Below, piece after piece: positions 44,267 to 51,833 of a stretch of DNA of 64,000 bases. Made by a program: the position numbers and the translations under genes. The notes under the pieces were generated by a model that ran no database searches, was not told the origin of the DNA, and was given only the letters and a program-made list of their open reading frames with translations. This DNA is from Streptomyces sp. HUAS ZL42 (GTDB lineage Bacteria > Actinomycetota > Actinomycetes > Streptomycetales > Streptomycetaceae): NCBI RefSeq assembly GCF_040782645.1, contig NZ_CP160403.1, positions 5,677,001-5,741,000 on the forward strand, given 5' to 3'. Position 1 is the stretch's first letter. Every line of letters starts with the position of its first letter.

Positions 44267-45391
44267 ATGGCCGACCTCCAGGACGAACTGCACACCACCG
44301 GCGAGGTCGGCGAGCTGCCACTGGAGGGTTTCCCGACCGGGGAGCGGGAGCAGGAGCTCTGCAGTCCTCTCTCCGACCCCGACGCGGCCCCGCTGGAGCG
44401 CGCTCACGCCATCCTCGCCGCACACCCCGTCGCCGACGGCTACAGCGGACTGCCGTGGGCGCTGCGGCACCTCCCCTGGTACGACCTCGAGCTCGGCGAG
44501 AGCGCCGTCGACACGGACGTGCCCCGGCTGCGCGAGGGCCACGTCGGCGCGCTGTTCTGGTCACTGCACCTGCCCGAGGGCCTGGCCGCGGACCGGGCCG
44601 TCGGCGCGACCCTGGAGCAGCTGGACCTCGCGCGGTCGGTGATCGGCGCCCACCCGGAGGGGCTGCGCCTGGCCCGCGCGGCGGGGCAGGTCATCGACGC
44701 CCACAACTGCGGCCGCGTCGCCATCCTCCTGGGCCCGGCGACGGCCGCCGCACTCGACGACTCCGTCGGCATTCTGCGCGTCCTGCACTCCCTCGGCCTG
44801 CGCGTCCTCACCCTCACCGGCACCTCCTGGGCGAGCGAGGCGGGGCTGACCCGGTTCGGTGAGGAAGTCCTGCGGGAGATGAACCGGATCGGCGTGCTCG
44901 CCGACCTCTCCGGCGCCTCCGAGGCCGTGATCGGCCGCGCGATCACGCTCTCCAAGACACCGGTGCTGTGCACCCGCTCCGCCGCCCGCGCCCTGCGCCC
45001 CCACCCGGCCAACCTCCCCGACGACCTGCTCGCCGAGCTGGGGGCCGCCAAGGGCCTGTGCCTGGTGCCGCTGACCGCCGAGCAGACCGGCCCGACCGCA
45101 CGGGACGTCGCCGACCACCTCGACCACGTACGCGCCCTCGCCGGCCCGGAGTGCGTCGGCCTGTCGGGCACGTACGACTCCGGCGCCGCCCACCCCCAGG
45201 ACCTCGCCGACGCCTCCGGCTACCCCCGCCTCATCGCCGAGCTGCTGCACCGCGGCTGGTCCGAGCCGGACGTCGCCCTGCTCACCTGGGGCAACGTCCA
45301 GCGGGTGCTGCGCACCGCCGACTTCACGGCACGCGCGGCACAGCTGCGCAGGGACCCGTCCACGGCGAGGATCGCGGAGCTGGACGGATAG
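44267..45391 (+). CDS. Catalytically degenerate dipeptidase paralogue (M19 pseudoenzyme)
   Basis: 374 residues aligning along its length with the neighbouring M19 dipeptidase (for example LPWALR, REMNRIGVLADLS, SGYPRLIAELLHRGWSE). Every metal or catalytic position is changed. HxD becomes Y59 and G61 (VADGYSGLPW), the Glu motif becomes LLGPATAAAL, DLSHV becomes DLSGA, FSHSS becomes CTRSA, and GGDYDG becomes SGTYDS. An extra ~40-residue acidic N-terminus precedes the domain. The frame is intact and well conserved, suggesting selection for a non-enzymatic role. ATG 44267 follows GGAGACCGCC. Confidence 0.82.
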   Translation: MADLQDELHTTGEVGELPLEGFPTGEREQELCSPLSDPDAAPLERAHAILAAHPVADGYSGLPWALRHLPWYDLELGESAVDTDVPRLREGHVGALFWSLHLPEGLAADRAVGATLEQLDLARSVIGAHPEGLRLARAAGQVIDAHNCGRVAILLGPATAAALDDSVGILRVLHSLGLRVLTLTGTSWASEAGLTRFGEEVLREMNRIGVLADLSGASEAVIGRAITLSKTPVLCTRSAARALRPHPANLPDDLLAELGAAKGLCLVPLTAEQTGPTARDVADHLDHVRALAGPECVGLSGTYDSGAAHPQDLADASGYPRLIAELLHRGWSEPDVALLTWGNVQRVLRTADFTARAAQLRRDPSTARIAELDG

Positions 45392-45412
45392 ACCTCACAC
45401 GGACGACAGGTG

Positions 45413-45805
45413 TCACACGGGATCGATCCGGCACAGACAGAACGGATGCCCCGCCGGATCGGCGTACACCTGGAAGTCCTTCTTCTCCCGGTCCTCGAGG
45501 TCGAGCGGGCGTGCCCCCAGCGCGAGGACCTTCTCGTGGGCCGCGTCGATCTCCTCCCATGTGGAACCCGCCTCGAAGTCGAGGTGGAACTGCTGCGAGT
45601 TCCGGTCGGCGCGCGGCCACTCGGGCGGGGTGTGTCCCGGAGCCCGCTGGAAGGACAGCCGCGGACCGTCGGGCACCCGCAGCACGACCCAGTCGGGATC
45701 CTCCTCCTCGGGCGTGCCGCCGACGACCCCGGCGTAGAAGCGGGCCAGGGCCCGCGGGTCGGGGCAGTCGAGCACGACGGAGCGGAAACGTGTCACGGGT
45801 GCCAT
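45413..45805 (-). CDS. VOC-superfamily (glyoxalase-like) protein
   Basis: 130-residue protein with the beta-alpha-beta-beta-beta repeat of the vicinal-oxygen-chelate fold: FRSVVLDCPDPRALARFYAG at the N-terminus, WVVLRVPDGPRLSFQRAPGH, then FQVYADPAGHPFCLC. It could be a small dioxygenase, lyase or resistance-type binding protein; substrate unknown. It is a tandem paralogue of 45820-46179, 14 bases away. ATG 45805 has GGGAGGCGCCC upstream. Confidence 0.85.
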   Translation of the reverse strand: MAPVTRFRSVVLDCPDPRALARFYAGVVGGTPEEEDPDWVVLRVPDGPRLSFQRAPGHTPPEWPRADRNSQQFHLDFEAGSTWEEIDAAHEKVLALGARPLDLEDREKKDFQVYADPAGHPFCLCRIDPV

Positions 45806-45819
45806 GGGCGCCTCCCGGC

Positions 45820-46179
45820 TCAGCTCTTGCAGAGGCAGAACGGGTGCCCCGCCGGGTCCGCGTACACACGCCAGGAGCGCGAGCGGTCCTCCGTGTCCAG
45901 CGGCTTGGCACCCAGGGCGAGCACCCCCTTCTCGGCCGCGTCCAGGTCGTCGACGGTGAGGTCCAGGTGGAACTGCTGCGAGTGGTCGGCCGCGGGCCAC
46001 TGCGGGGCCGCGAACCCGGGGGCGGCCTGGAACGCCAGCGGCTGTCCGCCGGGCACCTCCAGGTCGACCCACTCCCCGTCGCCTTCGACCGTGCCGCCCA
46101 GCACCTCGGCGTAGAAACCGGCCAGCGAGCGCGGGTCGGGACAGTCCAGGACGACGACACCCAGCTTGGCGAGAGCCAT
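45820..46179 (-). CDS. VOC-superfamily (glyoxalase-like) protein
   Basis: 119-residue paralogue of the next gene, with LGVVVLDCPDPRSLAGFYAE, QQFHLDLTVDDLDAAEKGVL and WRVYADPAGHPFCLC. ATG 46179 has AAGGAGGAG upstream, eight bases away. First gene of a two-gene unit controlled from the operator-rich region 46196-46258, divergent from a CGNR zinc-finger regulator. Confidence 0.85.
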   Translation of the reverse strand: MALAKLGVVVLDCPDPRSLAGFYAEVLGGTVEGDGEWVDLEVPGGQPLAFQAAPGFAAPQWPAADHSQQFHLDLTVDDLDAAEKGVLALGAKPLDTEDRSRSWRVYADPAGHPFCLCKS

Positions 46180-46195
46180 GACCAACTCCTCCTTC

Positions 46196-46258
46196 GTTAC
46201 CTCTAAGAGGCGTCAATAGGTAACTGCGTTACCGCATACTCCCGCACAGGGGGTAACG
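46196..46258. promoter_or_regulatory. Double GTTACC/GGTAAC operator between VOC genes and CGNR regulator
   Basis: Two perfect inverted repeats in tandem: GTTACCT (46196-46202) with AGGTAAC (46218-46224), and CGTTACC (46227-46233) with GGTAACG (46252-46258). Four half-sites in 63 bases is strong evidence for a cooperative DNA-binding protein, most simply the divergent CGNR protein. Confidence 0.65.
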
Positions 46259-46299
46259 TCGCAGGGGATTCGCCCCTTCGGGAGATAGCGTGTGCAGCC

Positions 46300-46806
46300 A
46301 TGAGTGAGAGATCGCCCGCACCGGAGGGCCTGGCTCTGGTCGAGTCCCTGGTGAACACGCTGGACATCGAGTCGGGGGCCGACGCACTCGACACGGCGGA
46401 CGGCCGGGCGCGCTTCGGGCTCACCGAGGACGAGGTCCCGCGGGCACGCGAACTGCGCGAGTCGCTGCGCGCGACGCTGCTCGCCCATGCGGGCCACCCG
46501 CCGCACCGCACGGTGACTCCACTGAACGACCTGCTGGCCGCGGCCCCGCTGCTGGTCGCGGTCGACGGTACCGACGGCTCGGCCGCCCTCGTACCGGCCG
46601 ACGACGGCCCGCTGCACTCGAGAGTGGCGGCGGCGATCGCCCAAGCACTCGTCGCCGGCACCTGGAACCGGCTCAAGGCCTGCGAAGCCGTCACCTGCCA
46701 CTGGGCCTACTACGACCGCAGCCCGGCCGGCCGCGGCCGCTGGTGCTCCATGTCGGTGTGCGGGGCGCGCGCGAAGATGCGCCGCTACCGGGCGAAGGAG
46801 CCGTGA
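46300..46806 (+). CDS. ABATE/CGNR zinc-finger transcriptional regulator
   Basis: 168 residues. The N-terminal helical domain (about 10-100, LALVESLVNTLDIESGADAL) is of the ABATE type thought to sense a stress-related ligand. The C-terminal CGNR zinc finger (about 120-165) has C-x5-C in ACEAVTCHW, GRGRWCSMSVCGA and RAKMRRYR, with CGAR in place of CGNR. ATG 46300 lies 42 bases from the double operator. Probable autoregulator and regulator of the divergent VOC genes. Confidence 0.88.
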   Translation: MSERSPAPEGLALVESLVNTLDIESGADALDTADGRARFGLTEDEVPRARELRESLRATLLAHAGHPPHRTVTPLNDLLAAAPLLVAVDGTDGSAALVPADDGPLHSRVAAAIAQALVAGTWNRLKACEAVTCHWAYYDRSPAGRGRWCSMSVCGARAKMRRYRAKEP

Positions 46807-46920
46807 TCCGGGCGGGATCCGCAGAAGGCCTCAGGAGCGGGATCCACAGGACGTGCGCGAGCGTGATCCACAGGAGGTTCACGGCTCGCCGCACAGCGGG
46901 ATGGTGCAGAATGCGACAAG

Positions 46921-46959
46921 ACGCCGGTTCGGCCGACTGAGCCTCGGCCGAACCGGCGT
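46921..46959. terminator. Perfect 16-bp bidirectional terminator hairpin
   Basis: ACGCCGGTTCGGCCGA (46921-46936) pairs exactly with 46944-46959 around the loop CTGAGCC, between convergent genes. Confidence 0.85.
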
Positions 46960-46969
46960 CGCCCGATCA

Positions 46970-48313
46970 TCAGGCGGTCGGACGCCCCATCGCCCGGTAC
47001 GTCCAGCCGGCCTTCCGCCACAGCGCCGGGTCCAGGGCGTTGCGTCCGTCGAGGATCAGCCGGGTCGCCGCGACCTCGCCGAGCGCGGCCGGGTCCAGCT
47101 CGCGGAACTCCCGCCACTCGGTGAGATGCAGGACGACGTCGGCGCCCCGCACGGCGTCCAGCGCCGAGCGGGCGTAGCCGAGGGTGGGGAAGACCCGGCG
47201 GGCGTTCTCCATGCCCTTGGGGTCGTAGACGGTCACCTGAGCGCCCTGGAGGTGGATCTGCCCGGCGACGTTGAGCGCGGGCGAGTCCCGTACGTCGTCG
47301 GAGTCCGGCTTGAACGTGGCGCCGAGCACGGCGACCCGCTTGCCCAGGAACGGCCCGCCCCCGACCGCCTCCCGCGCCAGCTCCACCATCTGCCCGCGCT
47401 GGCGCATGTTGATGGAGTCGATCTCGCGCAGGAACGTCAGGGCCTGGTCGGCACCCAGTTCACCGGCGCGCGCCATGAAGGCCCGGATGTCCTTGGGCAG
47501 GCAGCCGCCGCCGAACCCGATCCCGGCCCGCAGGAACTTCTTCCCGATCCGGTCGTCGTATCCGATGGCCTCGGCGAGCTTGGCGACATCACCGCCGGCG
47601 GCCTCGCACACCTCCGCCATGGCGTTGATGAAGGAGATCTTGGTGGCGAGGAAGGAGTTCGCGGACGTCTTCACCAGCTCGGCGGTGGGGAAGTCGGTCA
47701 CGACGAAGGGGGAGCCCTCCGCGATCGGCGTGGCGTACACCTCCCGCAGCAGCTCCTCGGCCCGCTCGCTGCGCACGCCCACCACGATCCGGTCGGGACG
47801 CAGGGTGTCCTGCACGGCGAAGCCCTCGCGCAGGAACTCCGGGTTCCAGGCCAGCTCGGCGTCCGGGCCGGCGGGCGAATGCGCGGCGAGATAGGCGGCG
47901 AGCCGGTCCGCGGACCCGACGGGCACGGTGGACTTGCCGACCACCAGGGCGGGACCGTGCAGGTGAGGGGCGAGCGAGGCGATCGCGGACTCGACGTACG
48001 ACATGTCGCAGGCGTACTCGCCGTGCTTCTGCGGGGTGTTGACGCAGACGAAGTGGACGTCGCCGAACGCGCCGACCTCGGCCCAGTCCAGGGTGAAGCG
48101 CAGCCGGCCGCTGCTCCCCTCGAACCCCGCGACGTGCCGCCGCAGCAGCTCCTCGAGGCCCGGCTCGTACATCGGGGTCTCGCCCCGCTCGAGCATCTCG
48201 ATCTTCTCGCGGACGACGTCGAGGGCGAGCACCTCGAAGCCGAGTTCGGCCATGGCCGCTGCGTGCGTGGCACCGAGATAACCGGTACCGATCACGGTGA
48301 TCTTGAGGGCCAT
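46970..48313 (-). CDS. UDP-glucose/GDP-mannose dehydrogenase family protein
   Basis: 447-residue NAD+-dependent enzyme that oxidises a nucleotide sugar (UDP-glucose to UDP-glucuronate most likely). Rossmann motif VIGTGYLGATHAAAM, the central dimerisation helix, catalytic Cys in GIGFGGGCLPKD, and the C-terminal domain LGATFKPDSDDVRDSP. The product could feed wall or capsule glycans near the LCP genes. ATG 48313 fits the family start (MALKITVIG). A terminator lies 10 bases past the stop. Confidence 0.93.
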   Translation of the reverse strand: MALKITVIGTGYLGATHAAAMAELGFEVLALDVVREKIEMLERGETPMYEPGLEELLRRHVAGFEGSSGRLRFTLDWAEVGAFGDVHFVCVNTPQKHGEYACDMSYVESAIASLAPHLHGPALVVGKSTVPVGSADRLAAYLAAHSPAGPDAELAWNPEFLREGFAVQDTLRPDRIVVGVRSERAEELLREVYATPIAEGSPFVVTDFPTAELVKTSANSFLATKISFINAMAEVCEAAGGDVAKLAEAIGYDDRIGKKFLRAGIGFGGGCLPKDIRAFMARAGELGADQALTFLREIDSINMRQRGQMVELAREAVGGGPFLGKRVAVLGATFKPDSDDVRDSPALNVAGQIHLQGAQVTVYDPKGMENARRVFPTLGYARSALDAVRGADVVLHLTEWREFRELDPAALGEVAATRLILDGRNALDPALWRKAGWTYRAMGRPTA

Positions 48314-48450
48314 GGGTGCACTCCAGAGGTGTACGGCGGTGATGCGCTGCCTGAGCATAGTCGGGGCGTGCGCACGCCCCCCACCTCGGCAGTTCCCTCT
48401 CACCCTTTCCCCTGTCGCCAAGCTCACGTATCACTCGGATGGGCGGACCC

Positions 48451-48480
48451 TTAAACTTTGAGTTACTTAACGGTAATTAG
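48451..48480. promoter_or_regulatory. AT-rich control element upstream of acyl-CoA dehydrogenase
   Basis: A 30-base AT-rich island in GC-rich DNA, with TTAC-TTAACG-GTAA (48463-48476) as an inverted repeat. It is 38 bases from the TTG start and probably holds the promoter and an operator, perhaps for a TetR or GntR fatty-acid regulator. Confidence 0.35.
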
Positions 48481-48517
48481 CGAGATCACCACCAGCGTCC
48501 TTGGAGCGTGAGAGACC

Positions 48518-49675
48518 TTGGCCGGATCGGCTGACTTCGACCTGTACCGCCCGTCCGAGGAGCACGACATGCTCCGCGACGCCATCCGATCGCTGGCCGA
48601 GGCGAAGATCGCGCCGTACGCCGCCGCGGTGGACGAGGAGGCCCGCTTCCCGCAGGAGGCGCTTCAGGCCCTGGTCGCGAACGACCTGCACGCCGTGCAC
48701 GTACCGGAGGAGTACGGCGGCGCGGGCGCGGACGCGCTGGCGACGGTCATCGTGATCGAGGAGGTGGCGCGGGTGTGCGCCAGCTCCTCCCTGATCCCCG
48801 CGGTGAACAAGCTGGGTTCGCTGCCCGTCATCCTGTCCGGCTCCGAGGACCTGAAGAAGAAGTACATGACGCCGCTCGCCAAGGGCGAGGCGATGTTCTC
48901 GTACTGCCTGTCCGAGCCGGACGCGGGCTCCGACGCGGCCGGCATGAAGACGAAGGCGGTCCGCGACGGCGACCACTACGTCCTCAACGGCGTGAAGCGC
49001 TGGATCACCAACGCGGGCGAGTCCGAGTACTACACGGTGATGGCGGTGACCGACCCGGAGAAGCGCAGCAAGGGCATCTCGGCCTTCGTGGTCGAGAAGT
49101 CGGACGAGGGCGTCTCCTTCGGCGCTCCCGAGAAGAAGCTCGGCATCAAGGGCAGCCCGACCCGTGAGGTCTACCTCGACAACGTCCGCGTCCCGGCGGA
49201 CCGCATGATCGGCGAGGAGGGCACGGGCTTCGCGACGGCGATGAAGACCCTGGACCACACCCGCATCACGATCGCCGCGCAGGCTCTCGGCATCGCGCAG
49301 GGCGCGCTGGACTACGCCAAGGGCTATGTCCAGGAGCGCAAGCAGTTCGGCAAGCCGATCGCCGACTTCCAGGGCATCCAGTTCATGCTCGCCGACATGG
49401 CGATGAAGATCTCCGCCGCCCGCGCCCTGACGTACCAGGCGGCGGCCGCCTCCGAGCGCGGCGACGCCGACCTCACGTACCAGGGCGCAGCCGCGAAGTG
49501 CTTCGCCTCGGACGTGGCGATGGAGGTCACGACCGACGCCGTCCAGCTGCTCGGCGGCTACGGCTACACGCGCGACTACCCGGTGGAGCGCATGATGCGC
49601 GACGCCAAGATCACCCAGATCTACGAGGGCACGAACCAGGTCCAGCGGATCGTGATCGCGCGCAACCTGCCGTAG
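48518..49675 (+). CDS. Acyl-CoA dehydrogenase
   Basis: 385-residue FAD enzyme for the first step of beta-oxidation or branched-chain acyl-CoA breakdown. Motifs: YCLSEPDAGSDAAGMKTKAV (FAD/substrate loop), WITNAGESEYY, GIKGSPTREVYLDNVRVPAD, and IYEGTNQVQRIVIARNLP at the C-terminus. The catalytic Glu is in that YEGT motif, as in short/branched-chain members. The start is TTG 48518 behind GGAGCGTGAGAG; no ATG or GTG fits before the conserved N-terminus. Confidence 0.93.
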   Translation: MAGSADFDLYRPSEEHDMLRDAIRSLAEAKIAPYAAAVDEEARFPQEALQALVANDLHAVHVPEEYGGAGADALATVIVIEEVARVCASSSLIPAVNKLGSLPVILSGSEDLKKKYMTPLAKGEAMFSYCLSEPDAGSDAAGMKTKAVRDGDHYVLNGVKRWITNAGESEYYTVMAVTDPEKRSKGISAFVVEKSDEGVSFGAPEKKLGIKGSPTREVYLDNVRVPADRMIGEEGTGFATAMKTLDHTRITIAAQALGIAQGALDYAKGYVQERKQFGKPIADFQGIQFMLADMAMKISAARALTYQAAAASERGDADLTYQGAAAKCFASDVAMEVTTDAVQLLGGYGYTRDYPVERMMRDAKITQIYEGTNQVQRIVIARNLP

Positions 49676-49696
49676 CGGCGGGAGAGTTGACGGACG

Positions 49697-49724
49697 AAGG
49701 GTGCCCGGTGATCCGGGCACCCTT
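49697..49724 (+). terminator. Rho-independent terminator after acyl-CoA dehydrogenase
   Basis: GGGTGCCCGG (49699-49708), loop TGAT and the exact complement (49713-49722), followed by TTTTCT. A canonical intrinsic terminator. Confidence 0.9.
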
Positions 49725-49934
49725 TTCTCATCCGTTCGGCGGGAAGCCGTAACCCCAATGGCTTCCAGGCGCAGGTCCCGATGATCCGCCGAGGGGACGT
49801 GCGGTTGTGGGGCAAACCGTGCGGATTGGGTGCCTCCGCCCGATGGCGCGGGGCGCCCGGGAGGCGTACGACGGAAGTGCACGCACGGGGTCCGGGACTC
49901 GCCCGGGCCCCTCTCACCCCCAGGAGGACCCATC

Positions 49935-50297
49935 ATGACCCAGGCCGGAGCCATGAAGGCCATGAGCAAGGAGATGCAGGACTGCGTGGAGGCGTGCATG
50001 TCCTGCCACAGCACGTGCGAGGAGGCCATGAGCTCCCTCATGCAGATGGGCGGCCAGGCCCAGATGCAGATCATGCGCGCGCTCATGGACTGCTCCGAGA
50101 TGACCCGTATGTGCGCCGACATGATGATGCGGCGCTCGCCCATGTCTGCCGAGATGTGCGCGATGTGTGCCAAGGCGTGCGACATGTGCGCCGAGGCGTG
50201 TATGAGCATGCCGGACGACCCACAGATGCAGCGCTGCGCCGAGGCCTGTCGCCGCTGCGCCGAGATGTGCCGCGCGATGGCGGGCGCCCGGATGTGA
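49935..50297 (+). CDS. csp: Cys-rich four-helix-bundle copper-storage protein (Csp-type)
   Basis: 120 residues with 15 cysteines in CxxxC and CxxC spacings on predicted helices (DCVEACMSCHSTCEEAM, MCAMCAKACDMCAEACM, RCAEACRRCAEMCRAM) and many methionines. This is the pattern of Csp3-type four-helix bundles that fill with Cu(I). No signal peptide, so cytosolic, as described for the S. lividans protein. ATG 49935 has AGGAGG nine bases upstream. No CsoR-type palindrome is evident upstream. Confidence 0.88.
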   Translation: MTQAGAMKAMSKEMQDCVEACMSCHSTCEEAMSSLMQMGGQAQMQIMRALMDCSEMTRMCADMMMRRSPMSAEMCAMCAKACDMCAEACMSMPDDPQMQRCAEACRRCAEMCRAMAGARM

Positions 50298-50316
50298 CGA
50301 TCCCCGTCTGAAAGAC

Positions 50317-50352
50317 TTCGAGGGCACCTCCGCTGTCAGGGGTGCCCTCGAA
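50317..50352 (+). terminator. Hairpin terminator after csp gene
   Basis: TTCGAGGGCACC (50317-50328) and its exact complement (50341-50352) with a 12-base loop. There is no U-run, so efficiency is uncertain. Confidence 0.6.
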
Positions 50353-50394
50353 CCGCTGTGGGGGAGCCGTCGGCCGGCCCAGGGAGGACCGCAC

Positions 50395-51207
50395 ATGACG
50401 AGCGCCACGGAAGCCTTCGACGCCGCCGAACGGGAGATGTGGGACGGGCGGGCCGAGGTGTACGCGGCGAGTTTCGCCCGCCTGTGTGCGCATCCCGTTC
50501 AGGCGCTGCTGGACGCGGCGGGGGTCTCGGCCGGGACGTACCTCCTCGACGCCGGGACGGGGACGGGTGTCGCCGCCCTGGCGGCGCTGGAGCGCGGGGC
50601 GCGGGTGGGTGCCGTGGACGCCGATGCCGGGATGGTGGCGCTGGCGCGGCGGCGCGCGGTGCCCGCGCGGGTGGCCGTGCTGCCGGAACTGCCGTACGGG
50701 GACGGTGAGTTCGATGTCGTCGTCGGGAACTTCGTGCTCAACCACGTCGGCCGTCCGCGCGCCGCGCTCGCCGAGCTGCGGCGCGTGCTGCGGCCGGGCG
50801 GGCGGGTCGCGGTGACCGTGTGGGGCGGCGGACGGCAGGCCGGGATGGAACTGCTGGGGCGCGCCTGCGAGGCCGCGGGGGCCGTACCGCCGGAGTATCT
50901 GCCCCGGCTCGATCCGGCCGAGGACTTCGAACGCACCGCGGACGGGCTCGCCGGGCTCCTCGAAGAGGCCGGGTTCGCCTCCGTGACGGCGACCGGGCTC
51001 GCCTGGGAGCACCGGGCCGGCCTGGAGGAGTGGTGGGGCGGGGCCGCCGGGGGCATCGCCACCGTCGGACGCATCGTCACCGCGCAGCAGCCGGAGACGG
51101 TCGCGGGGATCCGGCGCGAATACGAACGGCTCAGCACCGAATTCACGGACACCGAAGGCCGGTTGGTCCTCCCACACGCCGCCCTGCTCGCCTCCGGGAC
51201 GGCCTAG
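50395..51207 (+). CDS. SAM-dependent methyltransferase, class I
   Basis: 270 residues. Motif I is LLDAGTGTGVAALAAL (about 50-65), the acidic end of beta-2 is AVDADAGM, and FDVVVGNFVLNHV and LRRVLRPGGRVAVTVW complete the Rossmann fold. The substrate is unknown; the C-terminal ~100 residues may form a substrate lid. ATG 50395 follows GGGAGGACCGCAC. The stop TAG shares CTAG (51204-51207) with the convergent HAD gene. Confidence 0.88.
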   Translation: MTSATEAFDAAEREMWDGRAEVYAASFARLCAHPVQALLDAAGVSAGTYLLDAGTGTGVAALAALERGARVGAVDADAGMVALARRRAVPARVAVLPELPYGDGEFDVVVGNFVLNHVGRPRAALAELRRVLRPGGRVAVTVWGGGRQAGMELLGRACEAAGAVPPEYLPRLDPAEDFERTADGLAGLLEEAGFASVTATGLAWEHRAGLEEWWGGAAGGIATVGRIVTAQQPETVAGIRREYERLSTEFTDTEGRLVLPHAALLASGTA

Positions 51208-51833
51208 AACAGCGGCTTCAACGCCCGCTCCAGATCGGCCGGTTCGCGGAAGTGCACGGTGCGCATGCCCAGCGCGGCGGCCGCCTCGACGTTCTCCAGG
51301 GTGTCGTCGACGAAGAGGCAGCGGTCGGGCCGCACGCCCGCCCGGGCCGCGGCGAGTTCGAGGATGCTCGGGTCGGGCTTGGCGAGGCCGACGCGGGCGC
51401 TGTTGACGACGTCGTCGGCGAGGTCGGCCAGCCCGAGCGCGGCGAGGTCGGCCTCCAGGTCGAGCGTCGCGTTGCTGACGAGGACCAGCGGCATCCGGGT
51501 CCGCGCCCGGCGCAGCAGCCCCACCACCGTCTCGTCGGCGTGGAACGGCGACTCCAGCAGCGCGGCGCCCAGTTCCCAGGCCGTGTCCTCGGGCGCCGGA
51601 CCGGTCAGGCCCTCGGCGATGGACTGCACCCACTCCTGCGGGGTGATCCGGCCCAGCACCACCGGCAGGATCACGTCCGGCGCGAACGCGACCTTCATCG
51701 TCGTGCCCTCGGCCAGCCCGGCGGCACGCTCCAGCGCCAGCAGGCCGGAGGTGTCGAAGGACCGGATCACGTTGTCGACGTCGCACAGCACCGCGTCGAA
51801 CGGCGGTCTGCCGCCGTCGGCCCCGTCAGCCAC
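51204..51833 (-). CDS. HAD-superfamily hydrolase
   Basis: 209 residues. Motif I AVLCDVDNVI carries the nucleophile Asp and the general-acid Asp, motif II is PLVLVSNAT, motif III Lys is in VGLAKPDPSI, and motif IV is CLFVDDTLENV. Probably a small phosphatase (subfamily IA) with an alpha-helical cap; substrate unknown. GTG 51833 overlaps the end of the LCP gene upstream by eight bases, suggesting coupling. Convergent with the methyltransferase. Confidence 0.88.
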   Translation of the reverse strand: MADGADGGRPPFDAVLCDVDNVIRSFDTSGLLALERAAGLAEGTTMKVAFAPDVILPVVLGRITPQEWVQSIAEGLTGPAPEDTAWELGAALLESPFHADETVVGLLRRARTRMPLVLVSNATLDLEADLAALGLADLADDVVNSARVGLAKPDPSILELAAARAGVRPDRCLFVDDTLENVEAAAALGMRTVHFREPADLERALKPLF

